22,457 nucleotides of DNA from an uncultured Ruminococcus sp. (GCA_902798605.1 CADBXH010000022.1:1-22457), one strand, 5' to 3'. Positions 1 to 8,062 are shown, counted from the first letter of the stretch. Numbers and translations are program-made. Notes: a model not told the origin generated them from the sequence alone.

Positions 1-1764
1 GCCGATCTTCTCGCTTCTGCCGTCTACCTCTACGCGCATACCCTTGGCTTCGAGAGCCTTTTTGATCTCATATACATAGTCGAGGTGTCTGTCGGCGACC
101 GCGAGCAGCTTGACCTGAGTAGGAGCGAGCCAAAGCGGGAAAGCTCCGGCGTACTTTTCGATAAGGAGCGCCAGGGTTCTCTCGTAACAGCCGATAGATG
201 TGCGGTGGATGATGAACGGGTGCTTTTTAACTCCGTCGCGGTCAACGTATTCCATATCGAATTTCTCTGCGAGATACGGGTCGATCTGGATGGTGATAAG
301 CGTATCCTCTTTGCCGTAGACGTTCTTGATCTGGATATCGAGCTTGGGGCCGTAGAAAGCCGCCTCGCCGATACCCACAGCGTAATCGATGCCAAGGTGG
401 TCAAGGATCTTGCCCATCATATTTTGAACGTTATCCCACTCCTCCTGAGTACCGATGTATTTTTCTCGGTCGTTGGGATCCCACTTTGAGAAGCGGTAGC
501 TTACATCGTCATAAAGTCCGACTGTCTTGAGCATATAAGCGGCAAGCTCAACACACTGTCTGAACTCGTCCTCGAGCTGTTCGGGAGTACACATAAGGTG
601 GCCCTCAGAGATAGTGAACTGTCTGACGCGGATAAGACCGTGCATCTCGCCCGAAGCCTCATTCCTGAACAGAGTTGAAGTCTCGTTATATCTGAGCGGC
701 AGGTCGCGGTATGAGCGCTGCTTGTTGAGGTACGCCTGATACTGGAACGGGCAGGTCATAGGTCTGAGCGCGTAAACCTCATCGTCGCTGTCGGGATCGC
801 CGAAAACGAACATACCGTCACGATAATGATCCCAGTGACCGCTGATCTTATAGAGGTCGCTCTTTGCCATAAACGGAGTCTTTGTGAGCTGCCAGCCGCG
901 CTTTTGCTCCTCATCCTCAACAAAACGCTGTAAAAGCTGGATGACCCTTGCGCCCTTGGGGAGCAAAATCGGCAAGCCCTGTCCGATGTAATCTACGGTT
1001 GTAAAGAAGCCGAGCTCGCGTCCGATCTTGTTATGGTCGCGATTGCGAGCTTCTTCGAGCTGCTTTAAGTGCTCCTCGAGCATTGAAGCCTTGGGGAACG
1101 CTACTCCGTAAACACGGCAGAGCTGGGCGTTGTTCGCGTCACCGCGCCAGTAAGCGCCCGTGCAGTTTGTGAGCTCGACCGCCTTGATAGCGGAAACGCT
1201 CATAAGGTGAGGACCCGCGCAGAGGTCGGTAAAGTCGCCCTGCTTGTAAAAGCTTATGCTCTCGCCCTTGTCGGTGTGCTCCTTCGCAAGCTCTACCTTA
1301 TACGGCTCGCCCATATCCTCGAGCAGCTTTACTGCCTCCTCGGGAGGAAGCTCAAAGCGTGTTATCTCGAGTCCGGACTTGACTATCTTTTTCATCTCTG
1401 CCTTGATTTTTTGCAGATCCTCTGCCGAGAAGGGCTTTTCTACATCAAAATCGTAGTAAAATCCGCCTTCGATAGCCGGGCCGATAGCGCACTTTGCGTT
1501 GGGATATAATCTTTTAACCGCCTGTGCCAAAACGTGTGAAGCGGAATGCCAAAACGCGTGCTTGCCGTCGGGGTCGTCAAATGTGAGCAGTTCGAGCTTG
1601 CAGTCAGAGTCAAGCGGTGTGCGCAGGTCGCAGACTACATTGTCCACTCGCGCGGCGCATACAGCCTTGTACAAGCCCATTCCGATAGATTTTGCGATTT
1701 CGGCGGGAGAGATACCGTTTTCAAATTCCTTGATCACTCCGCCCTTTAGTTCTACATTGATCAT
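1..1764 (-). CDS. thrS: Threonyl-tRNA synthetase, N-terminal 588 residues (3' end outside window)
   Basis: Cytoplasmic class II aminoacyl-tRNA synthetase that charges tRNA-Thr. The minus-strand frame stays open from 1764 to the left edge. It reads MINVELKGG (TGS domain), then HSASHVLAQA (the HxxxH of the editing/SAD domain), DLCAGPH, the class II core with RPMTCPFQYQ and RNEASGEMHGLIRVR, and HRTSIGCYERTLALLIEKYAG; it leaves the window inside the anticodon-binding domain (LAPTQVKLLAV). The family is about 635-645 residues, so roughly 50 C-terminal residues are missing. The ATG at 1764 is preferred over the one at 1770 because the AAGGAGA ribosome-binding site lies 6-7 nt upstream of the former and almost touches the latter. 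A T-box leader controls it. Confidence 0.97.
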   Translation of the reverse strand, partial: MINVELKGGVIKEFENGISPAEIAKSIGMGLYKAVCAARVDNVVCDLRTPLDSDCKLELLTFDDPDGKHAFWHSASHVLAQAVKRLYPNAKCAIGPAIEGGFYYDFDVEKPFSAEDLQKIKAEMKKIVKSGLEITRFELPPEEAVKLLEDMGEPYKVELAKEHTDKGESISFYKQGDFTDLCAGPHLMSVSAIKAVELTNCTGAYWRGDANNAQLCRVYGVAFPKASMLEEHLKQLEEARNRDHNKIGRELGFFTTVDYIGQGLPILLPKGARVIQLLQRFVEDEEQKRGWQLTKTPFMAKSDLYKISGHWDHYRDGMFVFGDPDSDDEVYALRPMTCPFQYQAYLNKQRSYRDLPLRYNETSTLFRNEASGEMHGLIRVRQFTISEGHLMCTPEQLEDEFRQCVELAAYMLKTVGLYDDVSYRFSKWDPNDREKYIGTQEEWDNVQNMMGKILDHLGIDYAVGIGEAAFYGPKLDIQIKNVYGKEDTLITIQIDPYLAEKFDMEYVDRDGVKKHPFIIHRTSIGCYERTLALLIEKYAGAFPLWLAPTQVKLLAVADRHLDYVYEIKKALEAKGMRVEVDGRSEKIG

Positions 1765-1795
1765 ATACATTCTCCTTATATAAATAAATTATTTC

Positions 1796-1835
1796 CAAAA
1801 TAAAACGCCCCAATGCCGTAACAGACATTGGGACG
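1796..1835 (-). terminator. Intrinsic terminator of the thrS T-box leader
   Basis: On the minus strand, CGTCCCAATGTC pairs with GGCATTGGGGCG (12 bp including G-T pairs) across a 6-nt loop, followed by TTTTATTTT. This is the attenuator that competes with the T-box antiterminator. Confidence 0.92.
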
Positions 1836-2022
1836 AGTAAATCGTGGTTCCACCCAACTTCGGCGCAATGCGCCCTTGATTGGATCCCTTAACGCGGGTA
1901 ACGCCGAACCATTTCCTGCTCGGACTCAAAGGTGGTAAACTGCAAAACCGAATATGAAGCTCTCAGCATTTGCTTCACTCTCTGAAAACGGACATTTGCA
2001 ATTCGTGTCCTTATCAACGTTT
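1806..2022 (-). promoter_or_regulatory. T-box riboswitch leader of thrS
   Basis: Read on the minus strand, the leader contains the T-box core GGGTGGAACCACG (1843-1855), immediately followed by an intrinsic terminator (1806-1835). A hairpin resembling the distal part of stem I (GAAGC...GCTTC, about 1955-1977) comes earlier. Downstream of it the segment GTTTACCACC holds an ACC threonine codon followed by A, the likely specifier. Uncharged tRNA-Thr would stabilise the antiterminator and allow transcription of thrS. The T-box and terminator are seen directly; the specifier choice is inference. Confidence 0.93.
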
Positions 2023-2028
2023 TAATAT

Positions 2029-2057
2029 ACTATATCACCGACATTAATAAATGTCAA
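2029..2057 (-). promoter_or_regulatory. Sigma-A-type promoter of thrS
   Basis: On the minus strand: TTGACA (2052-2057), a 17-nt spacer, then TATAGT (2029-2034). It starts only a few bases beyond the stop codon of the neighbouring membrane-protein gene. Confidence 0.88.
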
Positions 2058-2061
2058 CAGA

Positions 2062-3588
2062 TTATTCAGATTTGCTGTCGAGCTCCTGAAGAAGCTTGTC
2101 GATCTCGCTGAGTCTGGCTTTTTGCCTTACCTCGATATCCTCTTCATCCGAGGTTTTGATTCGGGTTTGAGGAACTTTTTTATCTTCCGGCTCGCTTTCA
2201 TCTTTTGAAAAATCCTTTTTAGAGAGCTTTCTGAGCTCATCTTCAAGCTCCGATGACGGAGAAAAATGCGAAGCCTCGTGCTCTGCTTCAGGCTCGGCTT
2301 CGGGCTCAGGATCGGGAGCAAAATGCTTTGCGGCTGCCGGCTCTTCAACAGCGGGAGATTCCTCCGCAACAGGCTCGGTAGTGAGTTCTTCATAAGCGGG
2401 TTCCGCTTCAACAACAGGCTCCTCAGCAGGCTCTTCAAAAGCGGGAACAGCCTCTTTGGCGGCCTTCTTTGCCTTTTTCTTCTTAGGCTTTTTTACCTTT
2501 TCCTTGGATTTTTTCTCTGCCGATTCCTTTTTATCGGCACTGTCCTCGGCGTCAAAGCCCATAATAAAGTCGTCAAGTCCCTTTGCGGATGAATAGTAAT
2601 CGTCAGAGGGATCAACGTTGGGGTCGGTACTTGAAGCGCTGTTAGAGAAAACAAGATCGTCAAAATCTTTTGTATTGATTCCTCTATGCTCTTTTGTATC
2701 TAAATCCTCGTAATCCTTTGTTTCTATATACTTTTCCTCTTCTTCCTCCAAGGCTTCGCCTTCGGGAAGCGCCTCTACGATCTCAAGCTCGTCCTTTGTG
2801 TAGGAATTGATAAACATCTCAACAATAAAGCTGATGGCGTAGCATCCCAAAATAATGAACTGAACAGCGTTGACTATACGTAAATAGCCTATGCGCTCGT
2901 TCATTGTAATGAAAATCATATATACGCCGTGAGAAAGCGTCAGCGCAGCCGCAGGAATACCGTAAATAAAGCAAGCCTTTACGGGATTTCTGCCCTTGAT
3001 CCTCGATACGACCATTGAGTGTGAGAAATAGTAAAGCGTGATGAAGATATAGCAGAAAAGACTTGTGAGGTCGGTTGCGGAAATAGAAACCTTTGTTGCC
3101 TCTAAAAACTCAAACACGAGCTCTGTACAACCCCACAACGCGGGAAATACAAAAAGGATAGAAACTCCCGAAACTATTGTTTTACCTGTAAAATGCACCT
3201 TTGACATAACCAAAAATGCTATTCCTGCGGGGATAGAGAATATCGCACTGATAACGCCCATTGCAAAATACTCTGATTCCGTTGTGATCTCCAAAAGCGA
3301 TAAACAAGATGAAGCGACTACCGCCAAGCCCGAAAGTATCGCGAGCGCTCCCGCGGCAAAGTTCTTTTTCACGGGATAGACAGGTGAAGTTTTCCTGTCA
3401 AAAATATTTATCAGAATACAAACCACAAATAGCGCAAGAGCTATTCCGATGACAGTGTAGGACAAAGCCATTCTGTCCATTCCGAGGAATTTTCCGTTAT
3501 CATCAACGCCGACTACGCTCATTATCCTTAACACGAACATAGCGATAACAGCAGGGATGAAAGGAATTACTGAATACTTAACCTTCAT
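2062..3588 (-). CDS. Uncharacterised 8-TM membrane protein with long charged cytoplasmic tail
   Basis: I do not recognise a family. The 508-residue product has about eight hydrophobic segments in its first 260 residues (near 5-25, 43-64, 78-98, 108-128, 137-160, 170-190, 205-228 and 236-260). Residues from about 265 to the end are highly charged and low-complexity: a run of Glu near 285, a Lys-rich block near 350-380 (KKPKKKKAKKAAKEA), Glu/Pro-rich repeats of the EEPAEEPVVEAEP kind near 385-440, and a short predicted helix at the end (ARLSEIDKLLQELDSK). The start has a GGAGA ribosome-binding site. It is monocistronic, convergent with nothing, and ends just upstream of the thrS promoter. A scaffold or cell-envelope role is possible, but nothing in the sequence shows it. 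Confidence 0.9.
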   Translation of the reverse strand: MKVKYSVIPFIPAVIAMFVLRIMSVVGVDDNGKFLGMDRMALSYTVIGIALALFVVCILINIFDRKTSPVYPVKKNFAAGALAILSGLAVVASSCLSLLEITTESEYFAMGVISAIFSIPAGIAFLVMSKVHFTGKTIVSGVSILFVFPALWGCTELVFEFLEATKVSISATDLTSLFCYIFITLYYFSHSMVVSRIKGRNPVKACFIYGIPAAALTLSHGVYMIFITMNERIGYLRIVNAVQFIILGCYAISFIVEMFINSYTKDELEIVEALPEGEALEEEEEKYIETKDYEDLDTKEHRGINTKDFDDLVFSNSASSTDPNVDPSDDYYSSAKGLDDFIMGFDAEDSADKKESAEKKSKEKVKKPKKKKAKKAAKEAVPAFEEPAEEPVVEAEPAYEELTTEPVAEESPAVEEPAAAKHFAPDPEPEAEPEAEHEASHFSPSSELEDELRKLSKKDFSKDESEPEDKKVPQTRIKTSDEEDIEVRQKARLSEIDKLLQELDSKSE

Positions 3589-3710
3589 ATATCTTCTCCG
3601 TTCTGTATGCTTAGCATATGTAATTAAATCTTATATGCGTACATATACTATTTTAAGACAAACAAGAGTCATTGTCAAGAATAAGTTTGGGAGAATTCAA
3701 TAATTTATTT

Positions 3711-4286
3711 ATGAAAAAGAAGATCACGGCGTTTTTTTGCCTGCTGCTGATTATGGGAATGCTGCCGCTGACGGTTGTCAGTTTAAGCGGCACGAGCTTG
3801 GAAAACAGCGGTTCTACAGCTGATTCTGCTGCTGTTTTACATAATGACGAACAGTATATATGCGCAATTGCCGCAAATATGTGCGGAAATGATTTTTGTG
3901 ACGAGGCGCTCAGAGCGGCTTTAATAATAGCGCGGACAAATTACATATCAGGGCAAAAAGAAAAGGATAATTATTCTGATAAAGAATTATACAACAGGAT
4001 AATAAAGATTTATAATTCTAATAAGGAAATATATTTATCGTATAAAGACAAAGCAACGTATATTCCCCACTCGTTTTGCTCAAACGGCTCGACCGTAAAT
4101 AACGAAAAAAACGGGTATACTTCATCGGTCGCCTCTCCGTGGGACTTCGGATGCGCTGAATTCTCAAAGGATAACAAGTGCGAGGGCGTGAGTATGTACG
4201 GGATTAATTATCTTTGCAGCAAGGGTTATTCGGCGGAGGAAGCGTTAATGCACTACCTTCCATATTTTGATATTAAAAAAACGTAA
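3711..4286 (+). CDS. Short secreted SpoIID/LytB-domain-like protein
   Basis: A 191-residue protein with a clear signal peptide (MKKKITAFFCLLLIMGM...). The mature part follows the SpoIID pattern: IAANMCGNDFCDEALRAALIIARTNY matches the N-terminal core (usually AAEMP...EALKAQA.AARTY), then HSFCSNGSTV, SPWDFGC and GVSMYGINYLCSKGYSAEEALMHY (usually GVGMSQYGA...GKSYEEILKHYY). SpoIID enzymes are membrane-anchored lytic transglycosylases that strip peptidoglycan during engulfment. Here the Glu of AAEM, the known catalytic residue of SpoIID, is Asn56, and the protein is much shorter than B. subtilis SpoIID (about 340 residues), so it may be inactive as a transglycosylase. A TTG at 3672 would extend the frame, but the ATG at 3711 gives the proper signal peptide. 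The ribosome-binding site is not obvious at normal spacing. Confidence 0.75.
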   Translation: MKKKITAFFCLLLIMGMLPLTVVSLSGTSLENSGSTADSAAVLHNDEQYICAIAANMCGNDFCDEALRAALIIARTNYISGQKEKDNYSDKELYNRIIKIYNSNKEIYLSYKDKATYIPHSFCSNGSTVNNEKNGYTSSVASPWDFGCAEFSKDNKCEGVSMYGINYLCSKGYSAEEALMHYLPYFDIKKT

Positions 4287-4292
4287 CAATTA

Positions 4293-4321
4293 TTGACTTT
4301 ATAATAAAAATGTAGTATGCT
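4293..4321 (+). promoter_or_regulatory. Promoter of the thiamine-precursor import operon
   Basis: TTGACT (4293-4298), a 17-nt spacer, then TATGCT (4316-4321), directly upstream of the TPP riboswitch. Confidence 0.8.
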
Positions 4322-4327
4322 AAAAGC

Positions 4328-4424
4328 AGCGCAGGGGTGCTCGATTTTCGGGCTGAGATCATACCCTTATACTAATTCTATAATTAGTATTGTACCTGAT
4401 TCGGATAATGCCGACGTAGGAAGC
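4328..4424 (+). promoter_or_regulatory. TPP riboswitch (thi-box)
   Basis: The conserved THI-element blocks are all present and in order: CAGGGGTGC, GGGCTGAGATCATACCC, then ACCTGATTCGGATAATGCCGACGTAGGAA (parts at 4394-4422). A variable hairpin (ACTAATTCTATAATTAGT) separates the two halves. Binding of thiamine pyrophosphate should favour the terminator at 4444-4467 and shut down the import operon. Confidence 0.97.
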
Positions 4425-4443
4425 TTGTTTTTAACGTATACTG

Positions 4444-4477
4444 AGCACTACGCTTTGGCGTGGTGCTTTATTATTTT
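4444..4477 (+). terminator. Terminator of the TPP riboswitch expression platform
   Basis: AGCACTACGC pairs with GCGTGGTGCT (10 bp, one G-T) over a TTTG loop (4444-4467), followed by TTATTATTTT. It stands between the aptamer and the first gene. Confidence 0.9.
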
Positions 4478-4494
4478 GTAAAGGAGTAATTATT

Positions 4495-4791
4495 ATGAAC
4501 GCAAGCGTTGCTATCCAGACCTTGCCGGAGGCAAAAAATGACGAAGAGCTCATCAGGATTGTCGACGAGGTCATCGCCTACATCAAAAGCACGGGCTTAA
4601 AGTGCTATGTGGGCCCCTTTGAAACGGCTATTGAGGGCGATTATGACGAGCTTATGGACATCGTCAAGGAATGTCAGCATATCGCCATAAGAGCCGGTGC
4701 GCCCTCGGTTTTGGCGTATATCAAGGTCGATTACAGACCCGAGGGAGATGTGCTTACCATTGAAAGAAAAGTATCAAAACACCACGATTAA
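4495..4791 (+). CDS. Thiamine-binding protein, YkoF/MTH1187 (DUF77) family
   Basis: A 98-residue alpha/beta protein (MNASVAIQTLPEAKNDEELI... to ...LTIERKVSKHHD) with the single-domain MTH1187/YkoF pattern: an N-terminal strand carrying SVAIQTLP, a helix, the GPFETAIEGDYDEL segment, then a second helix and a strand. The family binds thiamine or hydroxymethylpyrimidine-type ligands in the cytoplasm. It is the first gene after a TPP riboswitch and overlaps the permease gene, which supports a role as a soluble partner of this importer. The ribosome-binding site AAAGGAG is well placed. Its stop lies inside the following gene. Confidence 0.88.
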   Translation: MNASVAIQTLPEAKNDEELIRIVDEVIAYIKSTGLKCYVGPFETAIEGDYDELMDIVKECQHIAIRAGAPSVLAYIKVDYRPEGDVLTIERKVSKHHD

Positions 4792-5539
4792 ATACCTGTT
4801 CCCTGTCTGCACGATCATAGTGGTGCTTTTGCTGTGGCAGCTTGTATGTATGCTCGGTCTTGTGCCGGACTTTATGCTGCCGTCGCCGGTGGATGTCGTC
4901 AAAGCTTTTATAAACGATTTTCCGCTGCTGATGAAACACTCGGTCACAACTATGACAGAGACGATGCTCGGACTGCTTATCGGCATAGTCATCGGCTTTT
5001 TTACCGCCCTGCTCATGGACAGGTTTGCTTGGCTGCGCCATGCGCTTTATCCGCTGATCGTTGTGACCCAGACTGTTCCGACCGTAGCGATCGCGCCGCT
5101 TTTGGTGCTGTGGTTCGGTTATGAAACACTGCCGAAGGTAATTTTGGTAGTGATCGTAGTGTTCTTCCCCATCGCGGTCAATCTGCTCGACGGTTTTCAG
5201 TCGGCAGACAAGGACACGGTCAGGCTTTTGCGCTCAATGGGAGCGGGCAATAAACAGATTTACAGATACGTCAAATTCCCGGGAGCTATGGACAGATTCT
5301 TTTCGAGCCTGAAAATATCTGTATCCTACGCGGTGGTCGCTGCGGTGATCTCCGAATGGCTGGGAGGCTTTTTCGGCCTGGGAGTTTATATGACGAGAGT
5401 AAAAAAATCATATTCCTACGACAAAATGTTCGCGGTGATTTTCTTGATCTCCGCGCTCAGCCTTATTCTTATGTGGCTTGTAGGACTGCTGCAGAAGAAA
5501 TGTATGCCGTGGAAAAAGAAAAATACAATTAAGGAGTAA
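4760..5539 (+). CDS. thiX: ABC transporter permease for a thiamine precursor (ThiX-like)
   Basis: Inner-membrane permease of the SsuC/TauC/ThiX type, about 259 residues with about six hydrophobic segments. LPSPVDVVKAF, PLLVLWFGYE and the EAA-like loop LLRSMGAGNKQIYRYVKFPG fit the family. Later come WLGGFFGLGVYM and a C-terminal TM. I prefer the TTG at 4760 (product MKEKYQNTTIKYLFP), with a GAGGGAG ribosome-binding site about 12 nt upstream; ATGs at 4748 and 4697 are in frame but give N-termini unlike the family. It overlaps the thiamine-binding gene by about 30 nt and is 2 nt from the next gene, so translation is probably coupled. Confidence 0.9.
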   Translation: MKEKYQNTTIKYLFPVCTIIVVLLLWQLVCMLGLVPDFMLPSPVDVVKAFINDFPLLMKHSVTTMTETMLGLLIGIVIGFFTALLMDRFAWLRHALYPLIVVTQTVPTVAIAPLLVLWFGYETLPKVILVVIVVFFPIAVNLLDGFQSADKDTVRLLRSMGAGNKQIYRYVKFPGAMDRFFSSLKISVSYAVVAAVISEWLGGFFGLGVYMTRVKKSYSYDKMFAVIFLISALSLILMWLVGLLQKKCMPWKKKNTIKE

Positions 5540-5541
5540 TT

Positions 5542-6555
5542 ATGAAAAAGAGAATTTTAGCAATCGTATTGGCGCTGACAATGACGGCTCTGCTTGTTGC
5601 GGGCTGTTCAAACGGAGGCGATTCTTCAAAGTCGTCCGACGATAACAAAGAAAAGACAAAGATAACATTTGTGCTCGACTGGACGCCCAACACCAACCAC
5701 ACGGGTCTTTATGTCGCTCAGGAGAACGGATATTTTGAGGACGAGGGACTCGAGGTCGAGATCGTTCAGCCGCCCGAGGACGGAGCGGAAGCGCTTGTAG
5801 GTTCGGGCAAGGCGCAGTTCTGCGTAAGCTTTCAGGACAGTATGATCCCCGCTGTGGTAGGCAAAAACGCAATGCCGCTCGAGGCGGTAGCCGCGCTCGT
5901 CCAGCACAACACATCCGGAATCATATCTCGCAAGGGCGAGGGTATCGACAGGCCGAAGGGCCTTGAGGGCAAAAAGTACGCCACCTGGGATCTGCCTATC
6001 GAAAAGGCTACACTAAAGCAGGTCGTTGAAGACGACGGCGGAGATTTCAGCAAGGTACAGCTTGTTCCCGAAACCGTTGACGATGAGGTCGCGACGCTTA
6101 AATCAAAGAAGATCGACGCTATCTGGATATTCTACGGCTGGGCGGGTATCAAGGCTCAGCTCGCGGGCTATCCCACCGACTACTTCGCATTCAAAGATAT
6201 AAACCCTGTTTTTGACTACTACACACCCGTTGTTTTGGGCAACACAAATTGGATGAAGGATAATCCTGACGCCACAAAGAAGTTCTTGAGCTGCCTTAAA
6301 AGAGGCTACAAGTACGCGATCGACAACCCCGACGCGGCTTCCGAGATACTGCTCAAAAACGCGCCCGAGCTCGACGAAAAGCTTGTAAAGGAAAGCCAAA
6401 AGTACCTTTCTCACGAGTATATTTCGGACGCGCCCAAGTGGGGTTATATCGACGCAAAAAGATGGAACGCGTTCTATAAGTGGATAAACGACAACAAGCT
6501 CGCCGAGGCGGAGATTCCCGAGGACTTCGGCTTTACAAATGACTATCTAAGCTAA
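5542..6555 (+). CDS. thiY: ABC transporter substrate-binding lipoprotein, NMT1/THI5-like (ThiY)
   Basis: A 337-residue lipoprotein: signal peptide with lipobox LVAGC and lipidated Cys22, a Ser/Asp-rich linker, then the NMT1/THI5-like domain starting KITFVLDWTPNTNHTGLYVA and continuing with ENGYFEDEGLEVEIVQPPED, hallmarks of pyrimidine-precursor binding proteins (HMP or N-formyl-aminomethylpyrimidine). Acts outside the membrane, delivering ligand to the ThiX-like permease. The ribosome-binding site AAGGAG lies just upstream, overlapping the permease stop. Control by the TPP riboswitch supports a thiamine-precursor substrate; the exact ligand cannot be read from the sequence. Confidence 0.94.
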   Translation: MKKRILAIVLALTMTALLVAGCSNGGDSSKSSDDNKEKTKITFVLDWTPNTNHTGLYVAQENGYFEDEGLEVEIVQPPEDGAEALVGSGKAQFCVSFQDSMIPAVVGKNAMPLEAVAALVQHNTSGIISRKGEGIDRPKGLEGKKYATWDLPIEKATLKQVVEDDGGDFSKVQLVPETVDDEVATLKSKKIDAIWIFYGWAGIKAQLAGYPTDYFAFKDINPVFDYYTPVVLGNTNWMKDNPDATKKFLSCLKRGYKYAIDNPDAASEILLKNAPELDEKLVKESQKYLSHEYISDAPKWGYIDAKRWNAFYKWINDNKLAEAEIPEDFGFTNDYLS

Positions 6556-6556
6556 T

Positions 6557-7306
6557 ATGCCTCATCTTGAAGTAAAAAACGTCAGCTATTCTTATGACGG
6601 AAACGAAACTATAATTGAAGATATAAATATCTCGCTTGAAAAAAACGAGCTTGTCTGTCTGCTCGGCGTTAGCGGCTGCGGAAAATCCACGCTGTTCAAT
6701 GTTATATCAGGCCTTAACAAGCCGAACAGCGGCGGGGTTTTCCTTGACGGAAATAATATCACGGGGATCCCCGGCAAAATCAGCTATATGCTGCAAAAGG
6801 ATCTGTTGCTCCCCTACCGCACCATAGAGGACAATGTCGCGCTGCCGCTGATCATCAAGGGTGAAAAGAAAGAGGAAGCCCGCAAAAAGGTTCAGCAGTT
6901 TTTTGCCGAGTTCTCGCTTGAGGGTACGCAAAAAAAGTATCCGAGCGAGCTTTCGGGCGGTATGCGACAGCGTGCGGCTTTGCTTAGAACATATATGTTC
7001 TCAAGTTCCGTAGCGCTCCTTGACGAGCCGTTCAGCGCGCTTGACGCACTGACAAAAAGCGAGATACACAGCTGGTATCTTGACGTTATGGAGCGGATAA
7101 AGCTGTCTACCCTGTTTATTACGCACGACATTGACGAGGCGATCCTGCTGTCAGACAAGATATACCTGATGTCCGGCAAACCCGGCAGGATAACAAAAGA
7201 GATCGTAATTGATGAAAAAAGGCCGAGAAACCCGGACTTTACCCTGACGGATAAGTTTTTGGAATACAAGCGGATGATAATCAGGGAGCTTAAATCCGAA
7301 AGCTGA
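6557..7306 (+). CDS. thiZ: ABC transporter ATP-binding protein (ThiZ-like)
   Basis: A 249-residue ATPase of the SsuB/TauB/ThiZ type. Walker A is GVSGCGKST (37-45), the Q-loop is near Q80 (SYMLQKDLLLPYRT), the signature is LSGGMRQR (132-139), Walker B is ALLDEPFSALD (about 153-163) and the switch His lies in ITHDIDEA. It follows thiY after one base with no clear ribosome-binding site, so coupled translation is likely. Completes the importer. No intrinsic terminator is seen after it, so some read-through into the rubrerythrin gene is possible. Confidence 0.94.
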   Translation: MPHLEVKNVSYSYDGNETIIEDINISLEKNELVCLLGVSGCGKSTLFNVISGLNKPNSGGVFLDGNNITGIPGKISYMLQKDLLLPYRTIEDNVALPLIIKGEKKEEARKKVQQFFAEFSLEGTQKKYPSELSGGMRQRAALLRTYMFSSSVALLDEPFSALDALTKSEIHSWYLDVMERIKLSTLFITHDIDEAILLSDKIYLMSGKPGRITKEIVIDEKRPRNPDFTLTDKFLEYKRMIIRELKSES

Positions 7307-7314
7307 ACTGACTG

Positions 7315-7344
7315 TTGCATAATTATGCCAATATATGGTATACT
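7315..7344 (+). promoter_or_regulatory. Promoter of the rubrerythrin gene with overlapping palindrome
   Basis: TTGCAT (7315-7320), an 18-nt spacer, then TATACT (7339-7344) with an extended -10 TGG. The perfect 12-bp palindrome GCATAATTATGC (7317-7328) overlaps the -35 box and may be an operator. Confidence 0.7.
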
Positions 7345-7375
7345 ATTTTTAATCAAATATCACAGGAGGTACATT

Positions 7376-7915
7376 ATGGCTAACAAATACTCAGGTACAC
7401 AAACAGAAAAGAACCTTATCGCGGCTTTTGCGGGCGAATCACAGGCTCGCAACAAGTACACCTACTTCGCCTCAAAGGCAAAGAAGGAGGGCTACGAGCA
7501 GATCGCGGCGCTGTTCCAAAAGACAGCGGATAACGAAAAGGAACATGCTAAGATCTGGTTCAAGGAGCTCGAGGGCATCGGCACGACTGCCGAGAACTTG
7601 GCTGCAGCCGCTGACGGCGAGAACTACGAGTGGACGGATATGTACGCGGGCTTTGCTAAGACCGCCGAGGAAGAGGGCTTTAACGAGCTCGCCGAAAAGT
7701 TCAGGCTCATCGCCGATATAGAAAAGAAGCACGAGGAACGTTACCGCGCACTGCTGCAAAACGTAGAGACCGCAAAGGTGTTTGAAAAGAGCGAAGTCAA
7801 GGTTTGGGAATGCCGCAACTGCGGACACATCGTGGTCGGCACAAAGGCTCCGGAGGTTTGTCCTGCCTGCGCTCATCCGCAAAGCTTCTTTGAGATACAC
7901 GCGGAAAACTATTAA
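7376..7915 (+). CDS. rbr: Rubrerythrin
   Basis: A 179-residue cytoplasmic protein that reduces hydrogen peroxide in anaerobes. The N-terminal ferritin-like diiron domain carries the expected Glu/His ligands ([30 protein letters not shown]), and the C-terminal rubredoxin-like domain has two Cys-x2-Cys pairs ([10 protein letters not shown] and [12 protein letters not shown]). The ATG at 7376 has an excellent AGGAGGT ribosome-binding site; a longer in-frame ATG at 7325 lies inside the promoter. It has its own promoter and terminator, so it is a single-gene unit. Confidence 0.97.
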   Translation: MANKYSGTQTEKNLIAAFAGESQARNKYTYFASKAKKEGYEQIAALFQKTADNEKEHAKIWFKELEGIGTTAENLAAAADGENYEWTDMYAGFAKTAEEEGFNELAEKFRLIADIEKKHEERYRALLQNVETAKVFEKSEVKVWECRNCGHIVVGTKAPEVCPACAHPQSFFEIHAENY

Positions 7916-7934
7916 CAGAGTTTAGAGTTTAATT

Positions 7935-7975
7935 ATGCTGTCATCCTTCGCGTAAACTCAGGATGACAGCATTTT
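7935..7975 (+). terminator. Rubrerythrin terminator, made from a TGTCATCC-type repeat
   Basis: ATGCTGTCATCCT (7935-7947) pairs perfectly with AGGATGACAGCAT (7960-7972), followed by TTTATTAT. The arms share the TGTCATCCT core with the repeat at 9825-9919. Confidence 0.88.
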
Positions 7976-8002
7976 ATTATAATTAGCATTACGACAAACC
8001 AC

Positions 8003-8031
8003 TTGCAAAATCTGCCGATATGATTTATAAT
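8003..8031 (+). promoter_or_regulatory. Promoter of the suf pair
   Basis: TTGCAA (8003-8008), a 17-nt spacer, then TATAAT (8026-8031), about 30 bases upstream of the sufC start. Confidence 0.82.
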
Positions 8032-8062
8032 ATCCTAAGATTGTTTAAAAGGACTGAAAAAT

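Noticed and set aside
85..1783. Several plus-strand ORFs of 60-134 codons over the left 1.8 kb
   Set aside because: They are antisense to a continuous thrS frame and show no family features or ribosome-binding sites.
3589..3710. Divergent promoters with a TATATG-CGTA-CATATA inverted repeat
   Set aside because: The region is very AT-rich, -35/-10 pairs with good spacing are weak (TTAAAA/TAAGAT at best), so no promoter or operator is called.
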